A DNA stretch of 64,000 bases, taken from contig NZ_CP031356.1 in the NCBI RefSeq assembly GCF_003355475.1, positions 2,666,001-2,730,000 on the forward strand, in the 5' to 3' direction. The DNA comes from Brachybacterium saurashtrense. GTDB taxonomy: Bacteria; Actinomycetota; Actinomycetes; Actinomycetales; Dermabacteraceae. The position numbers were made by a program, and so were the translations under genes. Below, piece by piece: positions 34,000-42,436 of this stretch (position 1 is the first letter of the stretch; each line of letters opens with the position of its first letter). The notes below the pieces were generated by a model. That model did not search any database, was not told where the DNA came from, and worked only from the letters and a program-made list of their open reading frames with translations.

Positions 34000-36039
34000 T
34001 CAGCGCACCGCACGCAGGATGACGTCGAGCTCGACGCGCCCGGAGTCCTCGCCGACGGGCGCCAGCACCAGGCGGTGCACCGTCTCGCCCCAGGAGCGCT
34101 CCAGCAGCGGGTCCTCGACCGCCCTGCGCTCCAGCGTCCCGGCACCGTGCCGCGCATCCCAGGTCAGCTCCGCCACGGCTCCGGAGAGGGCGCGCAGCCG
34201 CAGCCGGCCCGGCCGGTGCTCGAGCACCTCGCCGGCGAGCACATGGTGCGCGCGGACCAGTCCGTGCCCGGGCATCAGCTGCCAGCGATCCTCGAGGCGG
34301 ATCTCGGCGGGATCCGCCGCCCCGGCCCCGTCCGGGGCGCCGGACGGCTGCGAGGTCCCACGATGGAGCCGGACCGCCCGACGATGGCTGCGCACCCCTG
34401 CCTCCGCCGGGTAGGCGGCGGCGAGCTCGAGCGTGAGGGAGGGGCGGCCCGCCGGGTCACCCGGCGCCGGCTCCGAGGCGCGGGTCGGGGCGGGCTCCGG
34501 CGCCTGGCCAGGGGCCTCGACCAGCCGGGCCCGGTACTGCGCGCCGACCCCCTGCCCGTGCCCGCCCACGGTGGGCAGCGTGTGCCAGGCGGTGGTCATG
34601 GTCCAGATCTCGTAGCGCCGCTCGGTGAAGGTCTGCGCGGTGTAGGTGGGCTGGCCGAGGTCGATCAGCACCGGCGCGCTGTCCAGCGCGACCAGGCAGG
34701 AGCCGACGTCGAGGTGGTTGTGCGCCTCCTCGTTGTGGCCGCCCTTCGCCGCCAGGGTGAGCCCGGAGGGATCGCCCGCCCGCTCCCTGGCCACCATCAG
34801 CTGCACCTCGGGCAGCCAGGTCAGCGCCGGGAACGGCGGTCTGGACGAGGAGCCGTCGGCCGCCGTCCATTCCGCGTCGCCGAGCGCGGTGAGGACCCGG
34901 CCCAGGCCGAGATCCGGCAGCACCGGCGGCGCCGGAGCGCCGCCGCGGCGGGAGAGGGCCTGGGCGAGGACGTCCTCGGCGCCGAGCCGCCGACCCCAGC
35001 GGTGCAGGACGTCCCAGGGCTGCTCGGCGGCCGGGCGGGCCGGACCGTCGGCGACGTTGACGAACCATCCCCGGCCCAGATCCATCCGCTGCGGGAAGCG
35101 CAGCAGCTCCCCGATCACGTCGAGACCCGCCGGAACCTTGGCGTCCAGGGCGCCCCCGGCGGCGACGAGCAGCAGATCCACCGCCTCCAGAAGGCGGCAC
35201 GCCCCGTTCCAGAAGTAGGAGAACCCCTCGTCGATCCCGCCGTCGGCGGGGAAGGAGGCCAGGTAGCGGTCCAGCTGGGCGAGGGACAGTGCGAGGATCG
35301 CGTCGCGACGGGACCTCTCCTCCTCCGCGTCCAGCAGGAACAGCGCCCCGGCGATCAGGTGCTGGTGGATCCAGCCGGTCCAGTTGTGGGCGGTCCCGTG
35401 GAGCCAGTGCCAGTCGCGGCGGGCGAGGTACGGGTCGAACACCCGTCGCCGCGCCTCGGCGCGCATCCGATGCCGGAGCCCGGGGGCACGCGCGTCGAGC
35501 TCCTCGGCCAGGGCGAGATCCGCCCAGGCGAGCACCTGCAGGGTCTGCGCGGCACCGAGGTCGACCACCGGGGAGTCGGGGTCGGGGACCACCCAGCCGT
35601 GCCGCGCGTGCGCCTCCTCGTGGGCCACCCAACACCAGCTGGACAGCTCGCACAGCAGCATCAGCCCGTCGGCCGCGCGATCGATCCAGCGCTGCTCGCC
35701 CGAGGCGAGCGCGGCGAGCACCGCCTCGCCGGTCATGATGCCCAACCGGCGCACGTCGTCCTCGTGGTCGGTGCGCACCCCCTCGCGCCAGAACCGGGCG
35801 TACTGGCTGAGCAGCGGGAACGGCAGCGGCTCGGGCGCGGCGGAGAGGGCAGGGGCGAGCATCGCCGCGCGCAGCGGCTCGGCCGGCCGGCGCGGCAGCG
35901 GGATCCGGCCGCGGGCGCCGTCCAGCGCCCGCGAGAGGGTCTCGGGCAGGCGCGCTCGCTCGACGGCCTCGGGGCCGACGCCGCCGGGATCCTCGGGATC
36001 GACCTCGAGGCCCCAGGCGCTGCGCAGCATCGACGTCAT
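34000..36039 (-). CDS. Heparinase II/III-like polysaccharide lyase family protein
   Basis: The 679-residue protein has an (alpha/alpha)-toroid-like N-terminal part (about 60-400) with the WLHGTAHNWTGWIHQHLIAGA segment. A beta-rich C-terminal part follows, starting with LAAKGGHNEEAHNHLDVGS, the heparinase II/III signature with likely catalytic His and Asn/Glu. No signal peptide is present, so it should cut imported acidic oligosaccharides inside the cell. A low-complexity Pro/Ala insert sits near 490-520. AGGAG lies eight bases before ATG 36039. It is last in a four-gene catabolic operon, and convergent with the hybrid regulator, 12 bases away. Confidence 0.83.
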   Translation of the reverse strand: MTSMLRSAWGLEVDPEDPGGVGPEAVERARLPETLSRALDGARGRIPLPRRPAEPLRAAMLAPALSAAPEPLPFPLLSQYARFWREGVRTDHEDDVRRLGIMTGEAVLAALASGEQRWIDRAADGLMLLCELSSWCWVAHEEAHARHGWVVPDPDSPVVDLGAAQTLQVLAWADLALAEELDARAPGLRHRMRAEARRRVFDPYLARRDWHWLHGTAHNWTGWIHQHLIAGALFLLDAEEERSRRDAILALSLAQLDRYLASFPADGGIDEGFSYFWNGACRLLEAVDLLLVAAGGALDAKVPAGLDVIGELLRFPQRMDLGRGWFVNVADGPARPAAEQPWDVLHRWGRRLGAEDVLAQALSRRGGAPAPPVLPDLGLGRVLTALGDAEWTAADGSSSRPPFPALTWLPEVQLMVARERAGDPSGLTLAAKGGHNEEAHNHLDVGSCLVALDSAPVLIDLGQPTYTAQTFTERRYEIWTMTTAWHTLPTVGGHGQGVGAQYRARLVEAPGQAPEPAPTRASEPAPGDPAGRPSLTLELAAAYPAEAGVRSHRRAVRLHRGTSQPSGAPDGAGAADPAEIRLEDRWQLMPGHGLVRAHHVLAGEVLEHRPGRLRLRALSGAVAELTWDARHGAGTLERRAVEDPLLERSWGETVHRLVLAPVGEDSGRVELDVILRAVR

Positions 36040-36070
36040 GGTCGCGGACTCCTCACGCAGGGCTCCTCGC

Positions 36071-36937
36071 TCAGGCGTGCGGGAGCACCAGCTGCTCGAA
36101 GCGCTCGGCGATGATCCGCGCGGCCTCGTCGGCCGGGGTGGCCCACACGTCCTCGTTGAAGATCTCCACCTCGATGTCGCCGGTGTAGCCGGCCGCGGCG
36201 ATCATGCGGGTGATGGAGGGGAAGTCGATGTAGCCGTCGCCCATGTACCCGCGGGAGTGCAGCGGCTCCGCCGCCAGCGGCAGGTTCCAGTCGCACACCT
36301 GGTAGCTGAACAGGCGCTCGGTGGCGGCGGCCCGCTGGATCGCGCGCTCCAGGGTCGGGTCCCACCACACATGGTAGGTGTCCACCACCACGCCCGCGGC
36401 AGGGCTGCCGGAGGCCTCGGCGATGTCGAGCGCCTGATCGATGGTGGAGACCACGGCGCGATCGGCCGTGAACATCGGGTGCAGCGGTTCGATCGAGAGG
36501 GTCACGCCGCGCTCGGCCGCGTAGGGCGCGAGCTCGGCGACCGCCTCGGTGACGCGGGCCCGCGCGCCGACGAGGTCCTTGTCCGTGCGGTCCACGCCGC
36601 CGACGACGAGCACCAGGGTGGGCGCGCCCAGCGCCGCGGTCTCGTCGATCGCGCGGCGGTTGTCCTCCAGCGCCGCGGCGCGGTCGGCCTCGCCGGCGGC
36701 GGTGAGGAAGCCGCCGCGGCACAGGGTGCTCACCCGCAGACCGGCGTCGTCCACGCGACGGCGCAGCGCCTCCAGGCCCACCTCGGCGACGTCCTGGCGC
36801 CACAGCCCCACGGCGTCGATCCCGCGGGCGGCGGTGGTCTCGAGGAACTCCTGCACGGGGGTGGTGCGGAAGGTCCAGCGGTTCAGCGACAGCCGGGGCG
36901 TGCCGGTGCCGAGCTGCGGCGAGGGCGGGGTGTTCAT
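36071..36937 (-). CDS. TIM-barrel sugar phosphate isomerase/epimerase family protein
   Basis: The 288-residue protein is of the xylose-isomerase-like fold. It has RLSLNRWTFRTTPVQEFLETTAARGIDAVGLW, the Glu-containing TLSIEPLHPMF strand near residue 150, VVVDTYHVWW and a last strand DIEVEIFNEDVW. These acidic residues and His would bind a divalent metal. ATG overlaps the DUF993 gene stop (ATGA). With the Gfo/Idh and DUF993 genes upstream and a lyase downstream it forms a sugar-degradation operon. Substrate is unknown. Confidence 0.87.
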   Translation of the reverse strand: MNTPPSPQLGTGTPRLSLNRWTFRTTPVQEFLETTAARGIDAVGLWRQDVAEVGLEALRRRVDDAGLRVSTLCRGGFLTAAGEADRAAALEDNRRAIDETAALGAPTLVLVVGGVDRTDKDLVGARARVTEAVAELAPYAAERGVTLSIEPLHPMFTADRAVVSTIDQALDIAEASGSPAAGVVVDTYHVWWDPTLERAIQRAAATERLFSYQVCDWNLPLAAEPLHSRGYMGDGYIDFPSITRMIAAAGYTGDIEVEIFNEDVWATPADEAARIIAERFEQLVLPHA

Positions 36938-38295
36938 GCCGTGACCCCCTCGCGCTGCACGGCCCCGTCGGCCGTGCGGGAGCCGTCGGCCGCCGCCGCG
37001 ACCCCCGCGGCCCCGTCGGCCGTGCGGGTCCCGTCGGCCGCCGCGTCCACCGGGTACCCGGCCAGGCGCAGCATCGCGTGCCAGCGCTCGACCGCCAGCG
37101 CCGGGTCCTCCAGATTGCCGGTGGCGGCGGCCAGCTCGATGGTCCGCGAGAGGTGCGGGAGGCTGCGCGCGGAGTGCATGCCGCCCACCATCGAGAAGGC
37201 CTGCTGGTGGCCGTTGAGCCAGGCCAGGAAGGCCACGCCGGTCTTGTAGTGGTAGGTGGGGGCGGAGAAGACGTGGCGGCCCAGCTGCTCGGAGGCGTCC
37301 AGGATCCGGCGCGCCTCCTCGGGATCGCCCGCGTCCAGCGCCTGCACGGCGGCGGAGGCGGCCGGCGCCGTGGCGGCGAACGCGCCCAGCAGGGCGTCGG
37401 AGTACTCCCCGGGCACCTGCGCGGCGCCGGGCTCGGCGGTGCCGGTGCCGTCGCCCACGATGAGGTGGGAGAAGTGGAAGTCGTCCCCGGTGAGCATGCG
37501 CACGCCCTCGGGGAGCCGCTCGCGCACGGCGATCTCGGCGGCGTCGTCCAGCAGGCTCATCTTCACCCCGCGGATCTTCGCGGGATCGGCCTCGATGATC
37601 CGCAGCAGCGTCTCGGAGGCGACCGCGGTATCGGTGCTGCCGAAGTAGCCCTCGAGCTGGGGGTCGAACACGGTGCCCAGCCAGTGCAGCACCACCGGGG
37701 CGGTGGCCTCGGCGAGCACCCGCCGGTACACCTCCTCGTACTCGGCGGCGGTGGTGGCGGTGGCCGCGAGGTGGCGGCTGGCCATGAGCACGGCCCCGGC
37801 ACCGCTGGCCTCGGTGTGGCGCAGCTGCTCGAGGTACGCCTCGACGATCTCGTCGAGGCTCAGGCTGCGACCGGCGTGCTGGTCGGTGTTCACGCCCGCC
37901 ACCACCAGGTCGCTCACCTGCGCGTCCGGCGGGAACACGGCGGCGATCGCGGGATCGGCGAGCGCCTCGCGGGCGGCGTCCGCGGTGCGGGTGATGAGCT
38001 CGCGGGTGGCGGCGGGGTCCAGGCCCATGTTGCGCTGGGCGGTGTCCATCGCGTCGGCCACCCCGAGCCCGCGGGACCACATGGTGCGGCGGAAGGCGAG
38101 AGTGGCGTCCCAGTCGATCTGCGCGGGGGCGCCGGGGGTGTTGTCCCCGTGCACCTGCGGCACCACGTGCACGGCCGCGTACACCACGCGGGAGCGCAGC
38201 GGCGCGGTGGGCGGGGCGAAGGCGGGGGCGGCGCCGAGGGCGATCGTGCGCAGCGTGCCGTCCGCGTCCAGCAGGGTCAGCGGGAGCTCGCGCAT
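36934..38295 (-). CDS. DUF993 (dihydrodipicolinate synthase-like) aldolase family protein
   Basis: The 453-residue protein starts MRELPLTLLDADGTLRTI and matches the DUF993 family, a TIM-barrel relative of DapA-type aldolases found with sugar-oxidation genes. Visible landmarks are GAGAVLMASRHLAATA, VVLHWLGTVFDPQLEGYFGS, KIRGVKMSLLDD (Lys in the place of the DapA Schiff-base lysine) and a VFSAPTYHYKTGVAFLAWLNGHQQ segment. The last 40 residues are a low-complexity AADGTRTADG-type tail. It probably cleaves or dehydrates a keto-sugar acid made by its operon partners. Confidence 0.88.
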   Translation of the reverse strand: MRELPLTLLDADGTLRTIALGAAPAFAPPTAPLRSRVVYAAVHVVPQVHGDNTPGAPAQIDWDATLAFRRTMWSRGLGVADAMDTAQRNMGLDPAATRELITRTADAAREALADPAIAAVFPPDAQVSDLVVAGVNTDQHAGRSLSLDEIVEAYLEQLRHTEASGAGAVLMASRHLAATATTAAEYEEVYRRVLAEATAPVVLHWLGTVFDPQLEGYFGSTDTAVASETLLRIIEADPAKIRGVKMSLLDDAAEIAVRERLPEGVRMLTGDDFHFSHLIVGDGTGTAEPGAAQVPGEYSDALLGAFAATAPAASAAVQALDAGDPEEARRILDASEQLGRHVFSAPTYHYKTGVAFLAWLNGHQQAFSMVGGMHSARSLPHLSRTIELAAATGNLEDPALAVERWHAMLRLAGYPVDAAADGTRTADGAAGVAAAADGSRTADGAVQREGVTA

Positions 38296-38300
38296 GGCCC

Positions 38301-39476
38301 TCACACCTCCGTCAGCGGGTCGAGGGCGATGCGTCGGCCCTCGGCGGAGCTGGTCAGGCCCGCCTCGGCCAGGCGCACGCCGCGCGCGCCGGAGAGGAAG
38401 TCGAAGGGGTAGGCCGGCCCGCCCGTCTTCGAGCCCTCGTAGTGCCGCAGGAAGTCCTCCCACTGCACCTTGAAGCCGTTGTCGAAGCCGTCGGGGCCGG
38501 CGTTGTCCGGCACCTCGATCCAGTCGTCGTAATAGTTGTGCGGGTCCTTCACGTCCGGGTTCCACACGGGCTTGGGGGTGGCCTCGCGCGGCTGGATGTG
38601 CGCGCCGTGCAGGCCCACCACGGCGGAGCCCTTGGTGCCGTCCACCTGGAACTCGACCAGCTCGTCGCGGTGCACGCGCACGTCCCAGCTGGAGTTCATC
38701 TGCACCACGGCGCCGCCCTCGAGGCGGAACACGCCGTAGGCGGCGTCGTCGGCGGTGGCTGTGTACTCCTGGCCCTTCTCGTCCCAGCGCTTCCCGATGT
38801 GGGTGGCGGTCTGGGCGTAGACGTCCTCGATGCGGCCGAACAGCTCCTCGATGACGTAGTTCCAGTGCGGGAACATGTCCGCCACGATGCCGCCGCCGTC
38901 CTCGGCGCGGTAGTTCCAGGAGGGCCGCTGGGCGCTCTGCCAGTCCCCCTCGTACACCCAGTACCCGAACTCGCCGCGCACGGAGAGGATCTCGCCGAAG
39001 AAGCCGGAGTCGATCAGGCGGCGCAGCTTGAGCAGGCCGGGGAGGTAGAGCTTGTCGTGCACCACCCCGTTGACCACGCCCGCCTGCTTCGCCAGGCGCG
39101 CCAGCTCCAGGGCGTCCTCGAAGGTCTCGGCGGTGGGCTTCTCGGTGTAGATGGCCTTGCCGGCGGCGATGGCCTTCTTGAGGTTCGCCACGCGCAGGTT
39201 CGTGACCAGGGCGTCGAAGTAGACCTCGTAGTCCGGGTTCGCGAGCGCCTCGTCGACGTCGGTGGTCCATCTCGTCAGGCCGTGCTTCTCGGCGACGCCG
39301 CGCAGCTTCTCCTCGTTGCGGCCCACCAGCAGCAGGTCCGGCAGCAGACGGTCGCCGTCGGCGAGCTCCACCCCGCCCTGCTCCTGGATCGCCAGCAGCG
39401 AGCGCACCAGGTGCTGCCGGTATCCCATGCGCCCGGTGGCGCCGTTGACGATGATCCCGATCCTGCGTGTGGCCAT
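38301..39476 (-). CDS. Gfo/Idh/MocA family oxidoreductase
   Basis: The 391-residue NAD(P)-dependent sugar dehydrogenase starts MATRRIGIIVNGATGRMGYR, the nucleotide-binding loop. KAIYTEKPTAETFEDALELA (about residue 100) is the EKP motif with catalytic Lys, and the C-terminal substrate domain follows with GGIVADMFPHWNYVIEELFG (His-containing). AAGGAGA lies eight bases before ATG 39476. It is the first gene of the four-gene operon, and its promoter carries two palindromic operators. Confidence 0.92.
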   Translation of the reverse strand: MATRRIGIIVNGATGRMGYRQHLVRSLLAIQEQGGVELADGDRLLPDLLLVGRNEEKLRGVAEKHGLTRWTTDVDEALANPDYEVYFDALVTNLRVANLKKAIAAGKAIYTEKPTAETFEDALELARLAKQAGVVNGVVHDKLYLPGLLKLRRLIDSGFFGEILSVRGEFGYWVYEGDWQSAQRPSWNYRAEDGGGIVADMFPHWNYVIEELFGRIEDVYAQTATHIGKRWDEKGQEYTATADDAAYGVFRLEGGAVVQMNSSWDVRVHRDELVEFQVDGTKGSAVVGLHGAHIQPREATPKPVWNPDVKDPHNYYDDWIEVPDNAGPDGFDNGFKVQWEDFLRHYEGSKTGGPAYPFDFLSGARGVRLAEAGLTSSAEGRRIALDPLTEV

Positions 39477-39570
39477 GTGGCTGCTCTCCTTCGTGGGCGG
39501 GCGCCGCGGGGTGGGCGCCGGACGATGCCGGTTCTGGGGCGGTGGGCCCGGTCTCGCAGCACTGCAGGAC

Positions 39571-39629
39571 GGTAACCGCTTTCCGCTGACGGCAGTCAAT
39601 CATATCGATGCGCACTCGGCAAGCGCTTG
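39571..39629 (-). promoter_or_regulatory. Promoter and two operators of the Gfo/Idh operon
   Basis: On the minus strand TTGACT (39594-39599) is a good -35 box. The operator GGAAAGCGGTTACC (39571-39584) lies over the expected -10 region. A perfect palindrome CAAGCGCTTG (39620-39629) lies upstream of the -35. Two AAGCG-centred sites flanking a promoter fit control by a LacI-type protein. The rest of the gap to the GH95 start (39630-39906) shows no gene or other clear signal. Confidence 0.65.
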
Positions 39630-39906
39630 TCCGGGGCGGCGTGAGCGAGGCCGCATCGCCGCGGGCCCCCTGGACCACACGCGGAGGGCCCGGCGGCCCG
39701 CGGGGTGGGCTCCCGCGGGCCGCTCGCGACCCGTGAGCGCACCACCGAGGGGCCGCAGAACCGGTCGCGACAACACGGGGCAAGAAGTGGCCCCGCTCAC
39801 ATCCGCTCCCGTAGACCGTCACCGGCGACCTCCCCCGGGGAGGATGCGGTCGACGGCGACCCCACGGGCCGACCGTGCGCCCTGGCCCTCCGACGAAAGG
39901 CTCCCC

Positions 39907-42363
39907 GTGGCCCTCTCCCCCGTTCTCCGCCGCCGCGGCCCCGCCGAGCGCTGGCTCGAGGCGCTCCCCCTGGGCAACGGGCGCCTCGGCGCGATGGTCT
40001 GGGGCGATCCCGAGCGCCCCCGCTTCTCTCTGAACGAGTCCACGCTGTGGTCCGGCGCGCCGGGCGTGGACGCCCCGCACCGCACGCCGCGGCGCGAGGC
40101 CGGCGCCGCCCTGGCCCGCTCCCGCGCCCTGTTCGAGGAGGGCGCGATCGAGGAGGCACAGGCCGAGATCGAGCGCCTGGGCGCCTCCTGGTCCCAGGCC
40201 TACCTGCCGGTGGGCGACCTCACGGTGCACCTGGAGGAGGCGGCCGACGGCGCGGCGGACGGGGCAGGCACGACCGCCGGCGCGGCCGACGGGGCAGGCA
40301 GGACCGACGGCGCGGCGGACGGCGCAGCCACGCGTCTCGGCGCGGCGGGCGAGGCGCCCGCGGCCGGCGCCGGGCCCTGGGAGCGTCTGCTCGACCTGGC
40401 GCACGCCGAGCACCTGGTGCACCCCGCGGCGACCGACGACACCGCCGCCGACGACCCCTCCGCCTCCCATCTCACCCTCGCCTCCGCGGCCGACGACGTG
40501 CTGGTCCACTCGATGCCCTGCCCGGACGGCGCCCGCGTCGTGCTCGGCGTCGAGTCGCCGCTGCACGAGGAGCGCCGCGAGGTGCACGAGGACGGTCTTA
40601 CCGTGGTGGTGCGTGCCCCGTCGGACCTCCCCGCCGGGCAGTTCCGCGACACCGAGGAGATCGCCTGGCGCCCCGAGGGGGCGAGCCGCGCCGCGGTGGT
40701 GGTGCGCACCCGCGTCGAGTCGGGCCGCCTGCTGCTGGTGTGCGCGATCGCGACCACCTGGCAGGGCCTCGGCGAGGCGCCGGACCGCGACGTCGACGAG
40801 GTGCTGGCCGCCGCGACCGCGCAGGCGGAGACCGCGCTCGAGCGCGGGGAGCAGGAGCTGCGCCGACGCCACCGCGCCCACCCCCTGCCCGGCACGGGCG
40901 AGGTGGCACTGGAGCTGACGGGCTCGCCGGAGGCGGAGCTGCTGGCCACGTGCTTCGCCTACGGCCGCTACCTGCTGGCCTCCGCCTCCCGGCCAGGCCT
41001 GCCGCCGGCCACGCTGCAGGGGCTGTGGAACGCGCAGCTGGAGGCGCCGTGGTCCTCGAACTACACGGTGAACATCAACCTGGAGATGAACCACTGGGGC
41101 GCGGGGGTCGCGCACGTCCCCCACGCCGTGGAGGCGCTGGAGCGCTACGTGGCGATGCTGCGGGAGGCGGGCCGGGACACCGCGCGGCGGCTGTACGGGG
41201 CCGACGGCTGGACCGTGCACCACAACACCGACCCGTGGGGGTACACCGACCCCGTCCGCGGGGAGCCCTCGTGGTCCACCTGGCCGATGGGCGGGCTCTG
41301 GCTCGAGCAGCTCCTGGGCGAGCTGTCCGCCACCGACGGACGCGCCCCGGAGGAGATCGCCCGCGCGCGCTTCGCCGCGCTGCGGGAGGCGGTGGCCTTC
41401 GGCCTGGACCTGCTGCACGAGAGCGCCGACGGCCACCTGGTCACCTTCCCCTCCACCTCTCCGGAGAACCTCTGGCGCAGCCCCTCCGGCGCGGCGGTGT
41501 CCGTCAGCGAGGGGGTGGGGATGGACCGCTGGCTGCTGCGGGAGACCGCGCAGCGCCTGGTCGAGGCCGCCGCCCGGCTGGGCCGCACCGACGACTCCGT
41601 GGTGCAGCGCGCCGCCTCCGCCCTGGACCTGGTGCCGGAGCCGCGGATCGGCGCCGACTCCCGCGTGCTGGAGTGGCACGCCGACGCCCTCGAGGAGGTG
41701 GAGCCGCACCACCGACACGTCTCCCACCTGGGATTCCTCTACCCCGGCGGGGTGCCCGCGACGGCGGCGCAGGAGGAGGCCGCGCTCCGCTCGCTGGAGG
41801 CCCGCGGGGACGAGGCCACCGGCTGGTCGCTGGTGTGGAAGGCGTGCCTGTGGGCGCGGCTGCGCCGCGGCGACCGGGTGCAGGCGCTGCTCGAGCTGTT
41901 CCTGCGCCCCGCCGAGGCCGCGGACGGCACCGCCCGCAGCGGCCTGTACCCGAACCTCTTCTCCGCCCATCCCCCGTTCCAGATCGACGGCAACCTGGGG
42001 ATCGTCGCCGCGCTCGCGGAGTGCCTGGTGCAGAGCCACCGCGGGGAGATCGAGCTGCTGCCGGCGCTGCCGCCGATGATGGCCGACGGCGCCGTGCGCG
42101 GGCTGCGGGCGCGCCCCGGTGTCGCGGTGGACATGACCTGGCGCGCCGGCGCCCTCGACCATCTGACCCTGCGGGCGCTGGGCCCGGGCGCGCACGGCAC
42201 GCACCGGGTGCGCTGCGGGGAGTGGACCACCGAGGTCACACTGACCGGATCGGATTCGGTGGAGGTCGAGTGCCGCGCCGCGGCGGCAGGGCCGACGGAC
42301 GCCGGTGACACCGACTCCGCTCCGGCGGACGTCGGCCTACAGCCCACCGCTCCGATTCTCTGA
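39907..42363 (+). CDS. Glycoside hydrolase family 95 alpha-L-fucosidase-like enzyme
   Basis: The 818-residue protein has the GH95 layout. The N-terminal beta-domain includes RWLEALPLGNGRLGAMVWG and NESTLWSG. An (alpha/alpha) catalytic region has TLQGLWNAQ, YTVNINLEMNHWGAG, HHNTDPWGYTDP, TWPMGGLWL, HRHVSHL and the NLFSAHPPFQIDGNLG motif. Family members invert alpha-1,2-fucosyl or related linkages. No signal peptide is seen, so the substrate should be imported. The GTG at 39907 after GAAAGG is chosen; the long upstream frame is not typical coding. An Ala/Gly/Asp-rich insert sits at about 110-155. Confidence 0.9.
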   Translation: MALSPVLRRRGPAERWLEALPLGNGRLGAMVWGDPERPRFSLNESTLWSGAPGVDAPHRTPRREAGAALARSRALFEEGAIEEAQAEIERLGASWSQAYLPVGDLTVHLEEAADGAADGAGTTAGAADGAGRTDGAADGAATRLGAAGEAPAAGAGPWERLLDLAHAEHLVHPAATDDTAADDPSASHLTLASAADDVLVHSMPCPDGARVVLGVESPLHEERREVHEDGLTVVVRAPSDLPAGQFRDTEEIAWRPEGASRAAVVVRTRVESGRLLLVCAIATTWQGLGEAPDRDVDEVLAAATAQAETALERGEQELRRRHRAHPLPGTGEVALELTGSPEAELLATCFAYGRYLLASASRPGLPPATLQGLWNAQLEAPWSSNYTVNINLEMNHWGAGVAHVPHAVEALERYVAMLREAGRDTARRLYGADGWTVHHNTDPWGYTDPVRGEPSWSTWPMGGLWLEQLLGELSATDGRAPEEIARARFAALREAVAFGLDLLHESADGHLVTFPSTSPENLWRSPSGAAVSVSEGVGMDRWLLRETAQRLVEAAARLGRTDDSVVQRAASALDLVPEPRIGADSRVLEWHADALEEVEPHHRHVSHLGFLYPGGVPATAAQEEAALRSLEARGDEATGWSLVWKACLWARLRRGDRVQALLELFLRPAEAADGTARSGLYPNLFSAHPPFQIDGNLGIVAALAECLVQSHRGEIELLPALPPMMADGAVRGLRARPGVAVDMTWRAGALDHLTLRALGPGAHGTHRVRCGEWTTEVTLTGSDSVEVECRAAAAGPTDAGDTDSAPADVGLQPTAPIL

Positions 42364-42436
42364 CACGATGACTCCGCCGCGCGGCCCGGGCCCGGGCGAC
42401 GCGTCGCAGCGGGACGGCAGGGAAGGGGAACGAGCA

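Noticed and set aside
36934..42204. A 1756-residue minus-strand frame
   Set aside because: Only the C-terminal 453 residues (DUF993) are real; the rest is high-GC shadow across the Gfo/Idh and GH95 genes.
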